Source: Streptomyces rimosus
GTDB taxonomy: Bacteria > Actinomycetota > Actinomycetes > Streptomycetales > Streptomycetaceae
NCBI RefSeq assembly: GCF_008704655.1
Contig: NZ_CP023688.1
Span: forward strand, 5,067,001-5,131,000
DNA length: 64,000 nucleotides
Direction of reading: 5' to 3'
In this document: positions 42,110 through 53,101 of the stretch, in pieces
How the letters are laid out: every line of letters starts with the position of its first letter
How positions within the stretch are numbered: the stretch's first letter is position 1
Made by a program: the position numbers and the translations under genes
Notes under the pieces: model-generated
Told to the model about the DNA's origin: nothing
Databases searched by the model: none
Seen by the model: the letters and a program-made list of their open reading frames with translations, nothing else

Positions 42110-43345
42110 CTACAGCGTGGTCACCCCCGGCCGTACCATCGCCCGCCGCCGCGGCGCGCTGAGCAACTGGGCCCCCGCGGGGCACGGCACCGAGGCGTAA
42201 TTGCGGTTCATCTGGTTCTGGAGCTGTGCCCGGCGGCTGCCGGTCGTGCGCGGGTGGTGTGCCTCTTCGTACAGCTTCGAGCTGCGTTTCTGGGCGGCCT
42301 GGCTCTTCGGCGTGTGGAACTGAAGCTCGTACGGGTGGCCCGAATTGTTCGCCCGCCAGGCGGTATTGATTCCCTTGTATCCCCGTGCGCGCGCCCACGT
42401 GTTGGACCAGCGCAGGTTCGCGTTCTTCCACTTGGCCAGCATCTTGGTGCTGTCCTTGACGCCCTTGACATACGACGCGTCCGGCCACTGGAGGATGTAG
42501 CGCACCGAGTTGTAAACCTTGTCCAAGGCATCGTCCATGGTCTCGGACGGGTTGTTCTGCATATCGCGCGCGACCGAGCGCTTGATGGATTCCGGGGACC
42601 GTTTGCGCTCGTTGAAACCGACCATGGTGGCCTTGGTCTTACGGGCGAGACTGCGCACCTGGGGGCTGATGGTGCGTTCGGCCTTCTTGGCGCGCGCGAG
42701 GAAGACATTGACCTTGCGCAGGTCGGCGGCGTCGATGGTGAGCCCTTGCCAGCTCCAGCCGTGGTCCGCCTTGAGCTGCTTCTTCTTGGCCGGCGGCTTC
42801 GTCGTGGAGGGCGGCTGTGTCGACGGCTTCTGGGAAGGCGGCTTCTTCGTACCGGGCCGGCACGGCGGACAGGCCGCCGGCCGCCCGCCCCCCGGCTTCA
42901 TGGCGGCCTGCTTCTTCGGACGGGGCTTCTTCGCGGCCTCCTTCTTGGGCCGCGGCTTTCTCGGCATCTGCTTCTTCGCGGCGGGCTCCTTCGCCGCGGT
43001 TTTCCCAAGCGCGGACTGGCACGGCGGGCAGCCTGCCGGCCGCCCGCCCGACGGCTTCCTTACGGCCTGCTTCTTCGGACGCGGCTTCTTCGCAGCCTGC
43101 TTCTTGCGCCGCGGCTTCTGCGGAGCCTGCTTATTGGCGGCGGGCTTCTTCGCGGCGGGTTTCTTGGCGGCGGGCTTGCCGGCGGACGGTGTCGGGCAGC
43201 TATCGGCGGACTTCTGCCTGCCCTTGGACTGGGGGCAGGGGAGGTCGGTGGCGTGCACCGGTCCCAGGCTGAGGGCGGAGACAAGAGCGGTCGCCGTCAC
43301 CGACCAGGTGACGGCCCGAAAAGTATGAGCGCGGCGGTTTCTCAT
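42110..43345 (-). CDS. Secreted protein with Lys-rich stalk and RelA/SpoT-like pyrophosphokinase domain
   Basis: 411 aa. Sec signal peptide with cleavage after residue 32 (VHA|TD). Residues 55-190 are a Lys/Pro/Ala stalk built from units such as AAKKPRPKKQAA, with two GGRPAxCPPC motifs (CPPC at 106-109 and 159-162). Residues 195-390 resemble the RelA/SpoT (p)ppNpp synthetase fold: RYILQWPDASYVKGV, then ARGYKGINTAW (322-330 region) and ELQFHT (340-345), the counterparts of GYRSxH and ExQIRT. The closest known theme is the extracellular ATP nucleotide 3'-pyrophosphokinase of Streptomyces. Asn279 stands where an Asp is usual in D-x-x-R-Y by eye alignment. Flanked by its own terminator; ATG has GGAAG 11 nt upstream. 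Confidence 0.75.
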   Translation of the reverse strand: MRNRRAHTFRAVTWSVTATALVSALSLGPVHATDLPCPQSKGRQKSADSCPTPSAGKPAAKKPAAKKPAANKQAPQKPRRKKQAAKKPRPKKQAVRKPSGGRPAGCPPCQSALGKTAAKEPAAKKQMPRKPRPKKEAAKKPRPKKQAAMKPGGGRPAACPPCRPGTKKPPSQKPSTQPPSTTKPPAKKKQLKADHGWSWQGLTIDAADLRKVNVFLARAKKAERTISPQVRSLARKTKATMVGFNERKRSPESIKRSVARDMQNNPSETMDDALDKVYNSVRYILQWPDASYVKGVKDSTKMLAKWKNANLRWSNTWARARGYKGINTAWRANNSGHPYELQFHTPKSQAAQKRSSKLYEEAHHPRTTGSRRAQLQNQMNRNYASVPCPAGAQLLSAPRRRAMVRPGVTTL

Positions 43346-43566
43346 GTAAGCAAACGCTTCCTCTCGTTCAGCCGCCGTCGATGCCTCGGATAAGGGGTGT
43401 CGGCATTACGGGGCGGAAGGGATGAGTACGGCGAGAGGTACAACTGGTACAGAGCCGTTACGGTAGTTGTGCCGAACGGGCGTTGCTTACTCGAATGGAC
43501 GATGCGACCGGAACCGGCCACCCGTCATGAAAAAGGATCTTTCCCTCGTTTGCTGACGCAACGCAC

Positions 43567-43605
43567 GAGGGCCGCCGTTCCCGAGCGGTGGGAACGGCGG
43601 CCCTC
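43567..43605 (-). terminator. Terminator of NlpC/P60 gene
   Basis: Perfect 16-bp stem GAGGGCCGCCGTTCCC with loop GAGCGGT, 22 nt past the stop. The 221 bp from 43346 to 43566 hold only promoter-like sequence. Confidence 0.88.
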
Positions 43606-43626
43606 GGCCGTTGTGCGGGGGCGGTC

Positions 43627-44445
43627 CTACAGGACGCGGACCGCGCCGGTCGGCTGGCTGTAGCTCAGCGGCTTCTCCACGATGCCGGTGCTGGAGTTCT
43701 GGGCACCGATGAAGTTGCCGTTACCGACGTAGACGGCCACGTGGTACGCGCTGCCCGCGCTGCCCCAGTAGAGGATGTCCCCGACCTGGAGGTTGCTCAT
43801 GCTGACCTGGGTGCCGGCGGTGGACTGCGGCTGCGAGGTGCGCGGCAGGTCGATGCCGATCGTCCGGTAAGCGGCCTGGACCAGGCTGGAGCAGTCGTAC
43901 GCGGACGGGCCGGAGGCGCCCAGCACGTAGGACTTGCCGATCTGCGCGCGCAGGAAGCTGACCAGGGAGGCGGTGCTGCCGGTCGCGCCGGTGACGGGGG
44001 AGTCGTCGGACGACGCGGACATGGCGCGCAGCGACGTGCGCTCGGAGGAGCGGGAGGCGCGCTCCTGGGCGGCCTTCTCCTCCTTGGCCTTACGGGCCTG
44101 TTCGGCCTTCTTCTCGGCCTCGGCCTTGCGGTCGGCGTCGGCCTTCGCCTTGGTGGCGGCCTCGGTGGCCTGGGTGGTGGCGGTGTCCTGCGCGGCCTGC
44201 AGCTCGTAGTCGAGTGCCATCTGCTGGGCGGTGTCCGCGCTCTTGGCCAGGCTGGTGCTGAGTGCCGAGGTGATGGTCGGCATTTCCTGGGTCTCGGAGA
44301 CGGGCTTCTCCGCGGCGCCGGCCGGCATGCTCGCGCCGGTCACCGCCAGGGTGATGATGCCACCGGTGACCCCTGCGCGCAGTGCCCGCGAGGACGCGGA
44401 ACGGCGGGGCTTCCGGTGGCTGGGTATGGCTGCGTTCGGGGACAT
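43627..44445 (-). CDS. Secreted NlpC/P60 (C40) cell-wall peptidase
   Basis: 272 aa. N-terminal export signal (GVTGGIITLAVTGASMPAGAA). Residues 65-135 are a long coiled coil (ATKAKADADRKAEAEKKAEQ). The C-terminal C40 domain has catalytic Cys185 (SAYDCSSLV), His235 (SAYHVAVYVG) and a third polar residue in GAQNSS. It cuts D-gamma-glutamyl bonds of peptidoglycan. ATG at 44445 or GTG at 44469; neither has a good ribosome site. It sits beside nuoA, as in other Streptomyces. Confidence 0.9.
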   Translation of the reverse strand: MSPNAAIPSHRKPRRSASSRALRAGVTGGIITLAVTGASMPAGAAEKPVSETQEMPTITSALSTSLAKSADTAQQMALDYELQAAQDTATTQATEAATKAKADADRKAEAEKKAEQARKAKEEKAAQERASRSSERTSLRAMSASSDDSPVTGATGSTASLVSFLRAQIGKSYVLGASGPSAYDCSSLVQAAYRTIGIDLPRTSQPQSTAGTQVSMSNLQVGDILYWGSAGSAYHVAVYVGNGNFIGAQNSSTGIVEKPLSYSQPTGAVRVL

Positions 44446-45086
44446 GGCACCACGGCTATCAGGAGCCACAGGTTGCTGCCAACAAAGGTGGCGTGCACCA
44501 CACTTGACGCGTACACGGTGAATAAAAGGGACTAATCGCCGGTCGCGAGCCGGGCGGTGGCCTGTCCGAATTTCGTGATCATGTTCCTGCGCATGGCATT
44601 TACGGGCCGGTGCGGGCCCCGGAGGCGCTTACCACCAACTGATCCGCCATGCCAAGGCTTCCCGAGGGTCAAGCGTTCAAGACCGTGAGGCGCGTGGGAT
44701 AGCTCACTCCTGAGTGCCCGTTATGTACCCGTGATGTCGCCGGGGCGGGTGTGCTCGTGAACGCGGGCACGTACCGATGATCACGGGACGGTCACAACGG
44801 TCTCGGGGTGGTCACGGTGGAGCGGGTGGGGTGCCCCTCGCCCAGTGGCCCGCGGTGCCTTATCAGTTGGCGGCGACCGGCGCCAATTTGCTTGCATCCC
44901 GTACCACTTGATAGTGGCAACCCCTCGCTGACCAGGGGTTACGCCGCGAAATATCACCTCTGGTGATCATCCGCGCGCTGCCCGTACGAAGATCGGCGCT
45001 CATCGGACAGGATGACCGGCCGTCAGGTGGTGGAGATCACAAAGGCGTTGTCGCACCCCGTGTCGCAGATCACAGACCAGCGGGCA

Positions 45087-45092
45087 TAAGAT
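45087..45092 (+). promoter_or_regulatory. -10 box TAAGAT of the nuo operon
   Basis: TAAGAT fits TANNNT; a transcript would start near 45099 and carry a ~105-nt leader. The -35 region (TCGCAG) is weak, suggesting an activator or a non-standard sigma factor. Confidence 0.45.
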
Positions 45093-45107
45093 GCAGGCGG
45101 CTCGGGC

Positions 45108-45125
45108 TTGTGAACTGCCTCACAT
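45108..45125. promoter_or_regulatory. Rex operator in front of nuoA
   Basis: TTGTGAACTGCCTCACAT matches the Rex consensus TTGTGAANNNNTTCACAA at 12 of 14 defined positions. It lies about +9 to +26 from the predicted start, where Rex would block elongation when NADH is low relative to NAD+. Rex control of nuo is reported in S. coelicolor. Confidence 0.75.
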
Positions 45126-45204
45126 AGGCGCGATCTTCGTGGGGCGGTGCGCGGGGCCGGGCGGACCGCCATCCAGTCATCGTCGACTGAAGGGAGCGGG
45201 GACG

Positions 45205-45564
45205 GTGAACGCTTATGCGCCCATCCTCGTACTGGGAGCCCTCGGGGCAGGCTTTGCGATCTTCTCTGTCGTGATGGCCACGCTCGTCGGGCCCAAGCGC
45301 TACAACCGGGCGAAGCTAGAGGCGTACGAATGCGGAATCGAGCCGACGCCGCAGCCGGCCGGCGGCGGTCGATTTCCGATCAAGTACTACCTGACGGCGA
45401 TGCTCTTCATCATTTTCGACATCGAGATCGTCTTCCTTTATCCCTGGGCCGTCACCTTCGATGCGCTCGGGATTTTCGGGCTCGTGGAGATGCTCCTCTT
45501 CGCGCTCACCGTCTTCGTCGCCTACGCCTACGTATGGCGTCGGGGCGGCCTGGAATGGGATTAG
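45205..45564 (+). CDS. nuoA: NADH-quinone oxidoreductase subunit A
   Basis: 119 aa, three membrane segments. The cytoplasmic loop KLEAYECGIEPTPQPAGGGRF carries the conserved ECG motif, and IIFDIEIVFLYPWAV the acidic segment. GTG at 45205 has GGGAG upstream; a longer frame from 45091 overlaps the Rex site and is rejected. First gene of the 14-gene operon, 9 nt before nuoB. Confidence 0.96.
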   Translation: MNAYAPILVLGALGAGFAIFSVVMATLVGPKRYNRAKLEAYECGIEPTPQPAGGGRFPIKYYLTAMLFIIFDIEIVFLYPWAVTFDALGIFGLVEMLLFALTVFVAYAYVWRRGGLEWD

Positions 45565-45573
45565 GAGCCATCA

Positions 45574-46128
45574 ATGGGACTTGAAGAGAAGCTGCCCAGC
45601 GGCTTTCTGCTTTCCACCGTCGAACAGGCCGCCGGCTGGGTGCGCAAGTCGTCGGTCTTCCCCGCCACCTTCGGCCTCGCCTGCTGCGCCATCGAGATGA
45701 TGACGACCGGCGCCGGGCGCTACGACCTCGCCCGCTTCGGCATGGAGGTCTTCCGCGGCTCGCCGCGCCAGGCGGACCTGATGATCGTGGCCGGCCGGGT
45801 GAGCCAGAAGATGGCGCCCGTACTGCGGCAGGTCTACGACCAGATGCCGAACCCGAAATGGGTCATCTCGATGGGCGTGTGCGCCTCGTCGGGCGGCATG
45901 TTCAACAACTACGCGATCGTCCAGGGCGTCGACCACATCGTCCCGGTGGACATCTACCTGCCCGGCTGCCCGCCGCGTCCCGAAATGCTGATGGACGCCA
46001 TCCTCAAGCTGCACCAGAAGATCCAGAGCTCCAAGCTCGGCGTCAACCAGCGGCAGGCGGCCCGCGAGGCGGAGGAAGCGGCGCTCAAGGCGCTCCCGAC
46101 GATCGAGATGAAGGGGCTGCTGCGGTGA
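45574..46128 (+). CDS. nuoB: NADH-quinone oxidoreductase subunit B
   Basis: 184 aa. Holds cluster N2, the last electron carrier before menaquinone: ligands Cys37, Cys38, Cys103 and Cys132 ([23 protein letters not shown]). The Ala/Glu tail is normal. Stop overlaps nuoC start (GTGA). Confidence 0.97.
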   Translation: MGLEEKLPSGFLLSTVEQAAGWVRKSSVFPATFGLACCAIEMMTTGAGRYDLARFGMEVFRGSPRQADLMIVAGRVSQKMAPVLRQVYDQMPNPKWVISMGVCASSGGMFNNYAIVQGVDHIVPVDIYLPGCPPRPEMLMDAILKLHQKIQSSKLGVNQRQAAREAEEAALKALPTIEMKGLLR

Positions 46129-46940
46129 GCGACGGCACCAAGGGAACCGGCGGGACCGGCGGCGGTGACACCAACGGCACTGGCGGTGTCAACGCGGCCG
46201 GCGCGGCCAAAGGGCCCAACGGGGTCAACCCCGACAAGGACCTGAACGCGCAGAACCTCCCCGGCCAGCGCGGCGACCAGGGCGAGGTCATCGACACCCG
46301 CCGCGGCATGTTCGGCGCGGCCGGCGGCGGCGACACCTCCGGGTACGGCGGGCTCGTACGGTCCGTACGGATGCCGGGCGCCACGTCCCGCCCGTACGGC
46401 GGCTGGTTCGACGAGGTCGCGGACGAACTCGAAGGCGCGCTGGACGAACAGGGACTGGTCCCCGAGAACGTCATCGAGAAGACGGTCGTGGACCGCGGCG
46501 AGCTGACCTTCCACATCGAGCGGGAGTACCTGCCGGCCGTCGCCAGGACCCTGCGCGACGACCCGGCGCTGCGCTTCGAGCTGTGCACCGGCGTCAGCGG
46601 CGTGCACTTCCCCGGCGACAAGGGCCGCGAGCTGCACGCCGTCTACCACCTGCGCTCGATCACCCACAACCGGCTGATCCGGCTGGAGGTGTCGGCCCCG
46701 GACGCCGACCCGCACGTGCCGTCCCTCGTCGCCGTCTACCCGACCAACGACTGGCACGAGCGCGAGACGTACGACTTCTTCGGCCTGGTCTTCGACGGCC
46801 ACCCGGCGCTCACCCGGATCATGATGCCGGACGACTGGCAGGGCTTCCCGCAGCGCAAGGACTACCCGCTCGGCGGCATTCCCGTCGAGTACAAGGGCGC
46901 GCAGATCCCGGCTCCCGACCAGCGGAGGTCGTACACCTGA
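46125..46940 (+). CDS. nuoC: NADH-quinone oxidoreductase subunit C
   Basis: 271 aa. The core 30-kDa domain covers residues ~95-260 with [19 protein letters not shown] and [31 protein letters not shown]. The first ~90 residues are a Gly/Asn/Thr-rich extension absent from short NuoC proteins. GTG at 46125 overlaps nuoB by 4 nt. nuoC and nuoD are separate genes here, not fused. Confidence 0.95.
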   Translation: MSDGTKGTGGTGGGDTNGTGGVNAAGAAKGPNGVNPDKDLNAQNLPGQRGDQGEVIDTRRGMFGAAGGGDTSGYGGLVRSVRMPGATSRPYGGWFDEVADELEGALDEQGLVPENVIEKTVVDRGELTFHIEREYLPAVARTLRDDPALRFELCTGVSGVHFPGDKGRELHAVYHLRSITHNRLIRLEVSAPDADPHVPSLVAVYPTNDWHERETYDFFGLVFDGHPALTRIMMPDDWQGFPQRKDYPLGGIPVEYKGAQIPAPDQRRSYT

Positions 46941-48262
46941 TGTCCACCAGCCATGCGACCCCTCGGGAGACCACCGAGGGCACCGTCTACACGGTCACCG
47001 GCGGCGACTGGGACGAGATCGCGGCCGCCGCGGCCCGTACGGACGACGAGCGGATCGTCGTCAACATGGGCCCCCAGCACCCCTCCACCCACGGCGTGCT
47101 GCGGCTGATCCTGGAGATCGACGGCGAGACCGTCACCGAGGCCCGCTGCGGCATCGGCTACCTGCACACCGGCATCGAGAAGAACCTCGAATACCGCACG
47201 TGGACGCAGGGCACCACCTTCGTCACCCGGATGGATTACCTGACGCCGTTCTTCAACGAGACGGCGTACTGCCTGGCCGTGGAGAAGCTGCTCGGCATCA
47301 CCGACGAGGTGCCGGACCGGGCGTCCGTCATCCGCGTGATGCTGATGGAGCTGAACCGCCTCTCCTCCCACCTGGTGGCCATCGCCACCGGCGGCATGGA
47401 GCTGGGCGCCACCACGATCATGATCTACGGGTTCCGGGACCGCGAACTGATCCTGGACATCTACGAGCTGATCACCGGCCTGCGGATGAACCACGCGTAC
47501 ATCCGGCCCGGCGGGCTCGCCCAGGATCTGCCGCCGGGCGCGGTCGACCAGGTGCGCGAATTCGTGAAGAAGATGCGCAAGAACCTGCCCGAATACGACA
47601 AGCTCGCCACCGGCAACCCGGTCTTCAAGGGCCGGATGCAGGACATCGGCTATCTGGACCTGGCCGGCTGCCTGGCCACCGGCGCCACCGGGCCGGTGCT
47701 GCGTTCCGCCGGGCTCCCGCACGACCTGCGCAAGACCCAGCCGTACTGCGGATACGAGCACTACGACTTCGAGGTGCCGACCGCCGACACCTGCGACGCC
47801 TACGGACGCTTCCTGATCCGCCTGGAGGAGATGCGCCAGTCGCTGCGCATCGTCGAACAGTGCCTGGACCGCCTCGCGCCGGGGCCGGTGATGGTCGCCG
47901 ACAAGAAGATCGCCTGGCCCGCCCAGCTGGCGCTCGGACCCGACGGGCTGGGCAACTCGCTCGACCACATCAAGAAGATCATGGGGACCTCGATGGAGGC
48001 CCTGATCCACCACTTCAAGCTGGTGACGGAGGGCTTCCGGGTGCCGCCGGGCCAGACGTACGCGGCCGTGGAGTCCCCCAAGGGCGAGCTGGGCGTGCAC
48101 GCGGTCAGCGACGGCGGGACCCGCCCGTACCGGGTGCACTTCCGCGACCCGTCCTTCACCAACCTCCAGGCCATGGCGGCGATGTGCGAGGGCGGCCAGG
48201 TCGCCGACGTCATCGTCGCCGTCGCGTCCATCGACCCCGTGATGGGAGGCGTCGACCGGTGA
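46940..48262 (+). CDS. nuoD: NADH-quinone oxidoreductase subunit D
   Basis: 440 aa, the 49-kDa subunit that forms the quinone pocket with Nuo[14 protein letters not shown] contributes the quinone-head His; RDYLTPF-like [10 protein letters not shown] and [15 protein letters not shown] are also typical. ATG shares one base with the nuoC stop. Overlaps nuoE by 4 nt. Confidence 0.97.
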   Translation: MSTSHATPRETTEGTVYTVTGGDWDEIAAAAARTDDERIVVNMGPQHPSTHGVLRLILEIDGETVTEARCGIGYLHTGIEKNLEYRTWTQGTTFVTRMDYLTPFFNETAYCLAVEKLLGITDEVPDRASVIRVMLMELNRLSSHLVAIATGGMELGATTIMIYGFRDRELILDIYELITGLRMNHAYIRPGGLAQDLPPGAVDQVREFVKKMRKNLPEYDKLATGNPVFKGRMQDIGYLDLAGCLATGATGPVLRSAGLPHDLRKTQPYCGYEHYDFEVPTADTCDAYGRFLIRLEEMRQSLRIVEQCLDRLAPGPVMVADKKIAWPAQLALGPDGLGNSLDHIKKIMGTSMEALIHHFKLVTEGFRVPPGQTYAAVESPKGELGVHAVSDGGTRPYRVHFRDPSFTNLQAMAAMCEGGQVADVIVAVASIDPVMGGVDR

Positions 48263-49184
48263 CAGACGTCAGCTTGGGGATGCCGCAGCTCCCCGCCCCC
48301 GACTACCCGGCCGAGGTGAGGGCCCGGCTCGAAGCGGACGCCAGGGAGGTGATCGCCCGCTACCCCGGTTCGCGGTCCGCGCTGCTGCCGCTGCTGCACC
48401 TGGTCCAGGCCGAGGAGGGGCACGTCACCCGTACGGGCATGCGCTTCTGCGCCGAGATGCTGGACCTGACCACGGCGGAGGTCACCGCGGTCGCCACCTT
48501 CTACTCCATGTACCGGCGCGGGCCGAGCGGGGACTACCAGGTGGGGGTGTGCACCAACACCCTGTGCGCGGTCATGGGCGGTGACGCGATCTTCGAGACG
48601 CTCCAGGAGCACCTGGGCGTCGGCAACGGGCAGACCACCGACGACGGCAAGGTCACGCTGGAGCACATCGAGTGCAACGCGGCCTGCGACTTCGCGCCGG
48701 TCGTGATGGTCAACTGGGAGTTCTTCGACAACCAGACGCCGGAGAGCGCCAAACGGCTGGTGGACGACCTGCGGGCAGGACGGACCGTCGAGCCGACCCG
48801 GGGTGCGCCGCTGTGCACCTACAAGGAAACGGCCCGCATCCTCGCCGGGTTCCCCGACCGGCGCCCCGGCGCGGTCGAGGCCACCGGCGGGGCCGGGCCC
48901 GCGTCGCTGGTGGGGCTGCGGCTGGCCAAGGGCGAGGCCGTACCCGGTGCGGGGTCCGCCGACCATGTCGTACCGCAGCGGGGCGCGGTGCCCGCCGAGG
49001 GCGAGGGCGATGCCGCCGGGCGGGCGCCGGGCGAGGCACCGGCCACCCACCCCAGCTCGCACGACGCGCCCCGGGAGACCTCGGCGAGCGATCCCGCCCA
49101 CCCGTCTCCCGCCACCACCCCGGACGGAGGGGCTTCGCCCCGCGGTGACATCGCAGCCGGTCCGACCGCCGAGGAGGGGGAGTG

Positions 49185-49185
<1 letters not shown>
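48259..49185 (+). CDS. nuoE: NADH-quinone oxidoreductase subunit E
   Basis: 308 aa. Cluster N1a ligands Cys98 and Cys103 (CTNTLC), Cys139 and Cys143 (CNAAC). The catalytic part ends near residue 200; the last ~100 residues are an acidic Pro/Ala/Gly tail, longer than usual for the subunit. GTG at 48259. Confidence 0.95.
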
Positions 49186-50536
<1,351 letters not shown>

Positions 50537-50540
<4 letters not shown>

Positions 50541-53101
50541 CGGTCACCAGCGACGCCCCCGCGGGGGGCGGCGAGGCGGCCATCCCGCCCGAAGACCTCG
50601 TCACGCTGACGATCGACGGCATCGACATCTCCGTCCCCAAGGGGACGCTGGTCATCCGGGCCGCCGAACTCCTCGGCATCGAGATCCCGCGCTTTTGCGA
50701 CCACCCGCTGCTGGACCCGGCCGGCGCCTGCCGCCAGTGCATCGTGGAGGTGGAGGGCCAGCGCAAGCCGATGGCCTCCTGCACCATCACCTGCACCGAC
50801 GGCATGGTGGTCAAGTCGCAGCTCACCTCGCCGGTCGCGGAGAAGGCACAGCGCGGCGTGATGGAACTGCTGCTGATCAACCACCCGCTGGACTGCCCGG
50901 TCTGCGACAAGGGCGGCGAGTGCCCGCTGCAGAACCAGGCCATGTCCGCCGGTCAGGCCGACACCCGCTTCGAGGGCAAGAAGCGCACCTTCGCCAAGCC
51001 GGTGCCGATCTCGAAGCAGGTGCTGCTGGACCGCGAACGGTGCGTGCTGTGCGCGCGCTGCACCCGCTTCTCGAACCAGATCGCTGGCGACCCGATGATC
51101 GAACTGATCGAGCGGGGCGCGCTCCAGCAGGTCGGAACGGGCGAGGGCGACCCGTTCCAGTCGTACTTCTCCGGCAACACCATCCAGATCTGCCCGGTCG
51201 GCGCCCTCACCTCGGCCGCCTACCGCTTCCGGTCGCGCCCCTTCGACCTGGTCTCCTCGCCGGGCACCTGCGAACACTGCGCGGGCGGCTGCGCCATCCG
51301 TACGGACCACCGGCGCGGCAAGGTCATGCGGCGGCTGGCCGCCGAGGACCCCGAGGTCAACGAGGAGTGGATCTGCGACAAGGGGCGCTTCGCCTTCCGG
51401 TACGCGCAGCAGCGCGACCGGCTGGAGCACCCGATGGTGCGGGACGCGGAGACCGGCGAACTGGTCGCGGCGAGCTGGCCGGAGGCCCTGGAGGCGGCGG
51501 CGCGCGGGCTGGGCGCCGCCAAGGGCCGTACGGGCGTGCTGACCGGCGGCCGGCTGACCGTCGAGGACGCGTACGCCTACGCCAAGTTCGCGCGGATCGC
51601 CCTGGGCACCAACGACATCGATTTCCGGGCGCGCGCGCACAGCGCCGAGGAGGCCGAGTTCCTGGCGGCGCGGGTCGCCGGACGGGGGCGCGACCTGGGT
51701 GGTGCGTCCATCGCGTACGCGGACCTGGAGAAGGCACCGGCCGTCCTGCTCGCCGGCATCGAGGCGGAGGAGGAGGCGCCCGGTGTCTTCCTGCGGCTGC
51801 GCAAGGCGTACCGCAAGCACGGGCAGCGCACCTTCGGACTCGCGTCCTACGCGACGCGCGGCCTGATCAAGGCAGGCGGCACGCTGCTGCCCGCCGCGCC
51901 CGGCACCGAGACGGAGTGGCTGGACGCGCTCGCCGGCAATGAGGCAGCAGGCGCGGAGCGCCTTCCCGTGGAGGGTGGGGGCGGGCGACGGGCGGGCGGG
52001 CTGGAAGGCCCTGGCCGGACCGCGGCCGAGGCGCTGCGCGGCGCCGGCTCGGTGATCGTCGTCGGCGAGCGGCTGGCGGCGGTGCCGGGTGCGCTGACGG
52101 CGGCGATCCGGGCCGCCACCGCCACCGGCGCCCGGCTCGTATGGATTCCGCGGCGGGCCGGCGAGCGGGGCGCCCTGGAGGCGGGCGCGCTGCCGGGGCT
52201 GCTGCCGGGCGGGCGCCCGGCCACCGACCCGCGGGCCCGCGAGGAGGTCGCCGCCGCCTGGGGCGTCGCCGACCTGCCGCAGCGGCACGGTCGGGACACC
52301 GGCCAGATCGTCGCGGCCGCCGCGGCCGGAGAACTGAGCGCCCTACTGGTGGCGGGCGTCGATCCGGCGGACCTGCCGGACCCGGCGCTGGCCCTGGAGG
52401 CGCTGGATTCGGTGGGCTTCCTGGTGAGCCTGGAACAGCGGCCTTCGGCCGTCACGGAGCGGGCGGACGTGGTCCTCCCGGTCGCGGCGGTCGTGGAGAA
52501 GTCCGGCACGTTCCTCAACTGGGAGGGCCGTGCCCGGCCGTTCGAGGCCGCGCTCAAGCCCGACCAGGTGACGCGCCGGCACCTGCTGCCGGACGCCCGG
52601 GTCCTGAACATGCTCGCCGACGCCATGGACGTCCACCTGGCGCTGCCCGACGTACGGGCCGTGCGCAGGGAGCTGACCGCGCTGGGCACATGGGGCGGTA
52701 CGTACGCGGCCGACCCCCTGGAGCAGGGGCGCGCGCTGCCCCGCCCGGAACCGGGCGAAGCCGTGCTGGCGGGCCACAAACTGCTCCTGGACCAGGGGCG
52801 CATGCAGGAGGGCGACGAGGCGCTGGCCGGCACGCGGCACGCGGCCGTGGCCCGGATGTCGCCGGCCACCGCCGAGGAGACCGGCGTCAAGGACGGCGAC
52901 CTGCTGGCGGTCACCGGGCCCCGCGGGTCCGTACGGCTGCCTCTGGTGGTCACGCCGATGCCCGACCGGGTGGTGTGGCTGCCGCTGAACTCGGTGGGCG
53001 GCGGGGCCGTCGCCGATACGGGTGCGCGGCCCGGCGAGCTGGTGAAGGTCACGGCGGTGGCCGGTGCACCGTCCGGCCCGGTCGAGGAGGTGGACGCATG
53101 A
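50537..53101 (+). CDS. nuoG: NADH-quinone oxidoreductase subunit G
   Basis: 854 aa. Ligands are readable for four clusters: N1b (Cys54, 65, 68, 82), N5 (His116, Cys120, 123, 129), N4 (Cys169, 172, 175, 219) and N7 (Cys245-x2-Cys248-x3-Cys252-x27-Cys280). The C-terminal molybdopterin-oxidoreductase-like half lacks catalytic use and contains Gly/Arg-rich linkers near 470-490. ATG overlaps nuoF by 4 nt. Confidence 0.96.

Larger units (their letters stand above)
44446..45204. other. Divergent regulatory region between NlpC/P60 gene and nuoA
   Basis: No protein gene supported. Structures: GCATGGC (44591) pairing with GCCATGC (44646) around an inner GGGCC/GGCCC stem; AACCCCT/AGGGGTT (44919-44940); CCACT/AGTGG (44904-44917). 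Three TGATCA-centred sites occur (44576, 44777, 44961 areas). GGAGATCACA and GCAGATCACA repeat at 45031 and 45065. I looked for a c-di-AMP (ydaO-type) riboswitch before the peptidase gene and could not identify one. The right end holds the nuo promoter. Confidence 0.55.

Noticed and set aside
44446..45000. c-di-AMP (ydaO) riboswitch before the NlpC/P60 gene
   Set aside because: Riboswitches of this class precede some Streptomyces cell-wall hydrolase genes, but the expected conserved core sequences were not found by eye on the minus strand.
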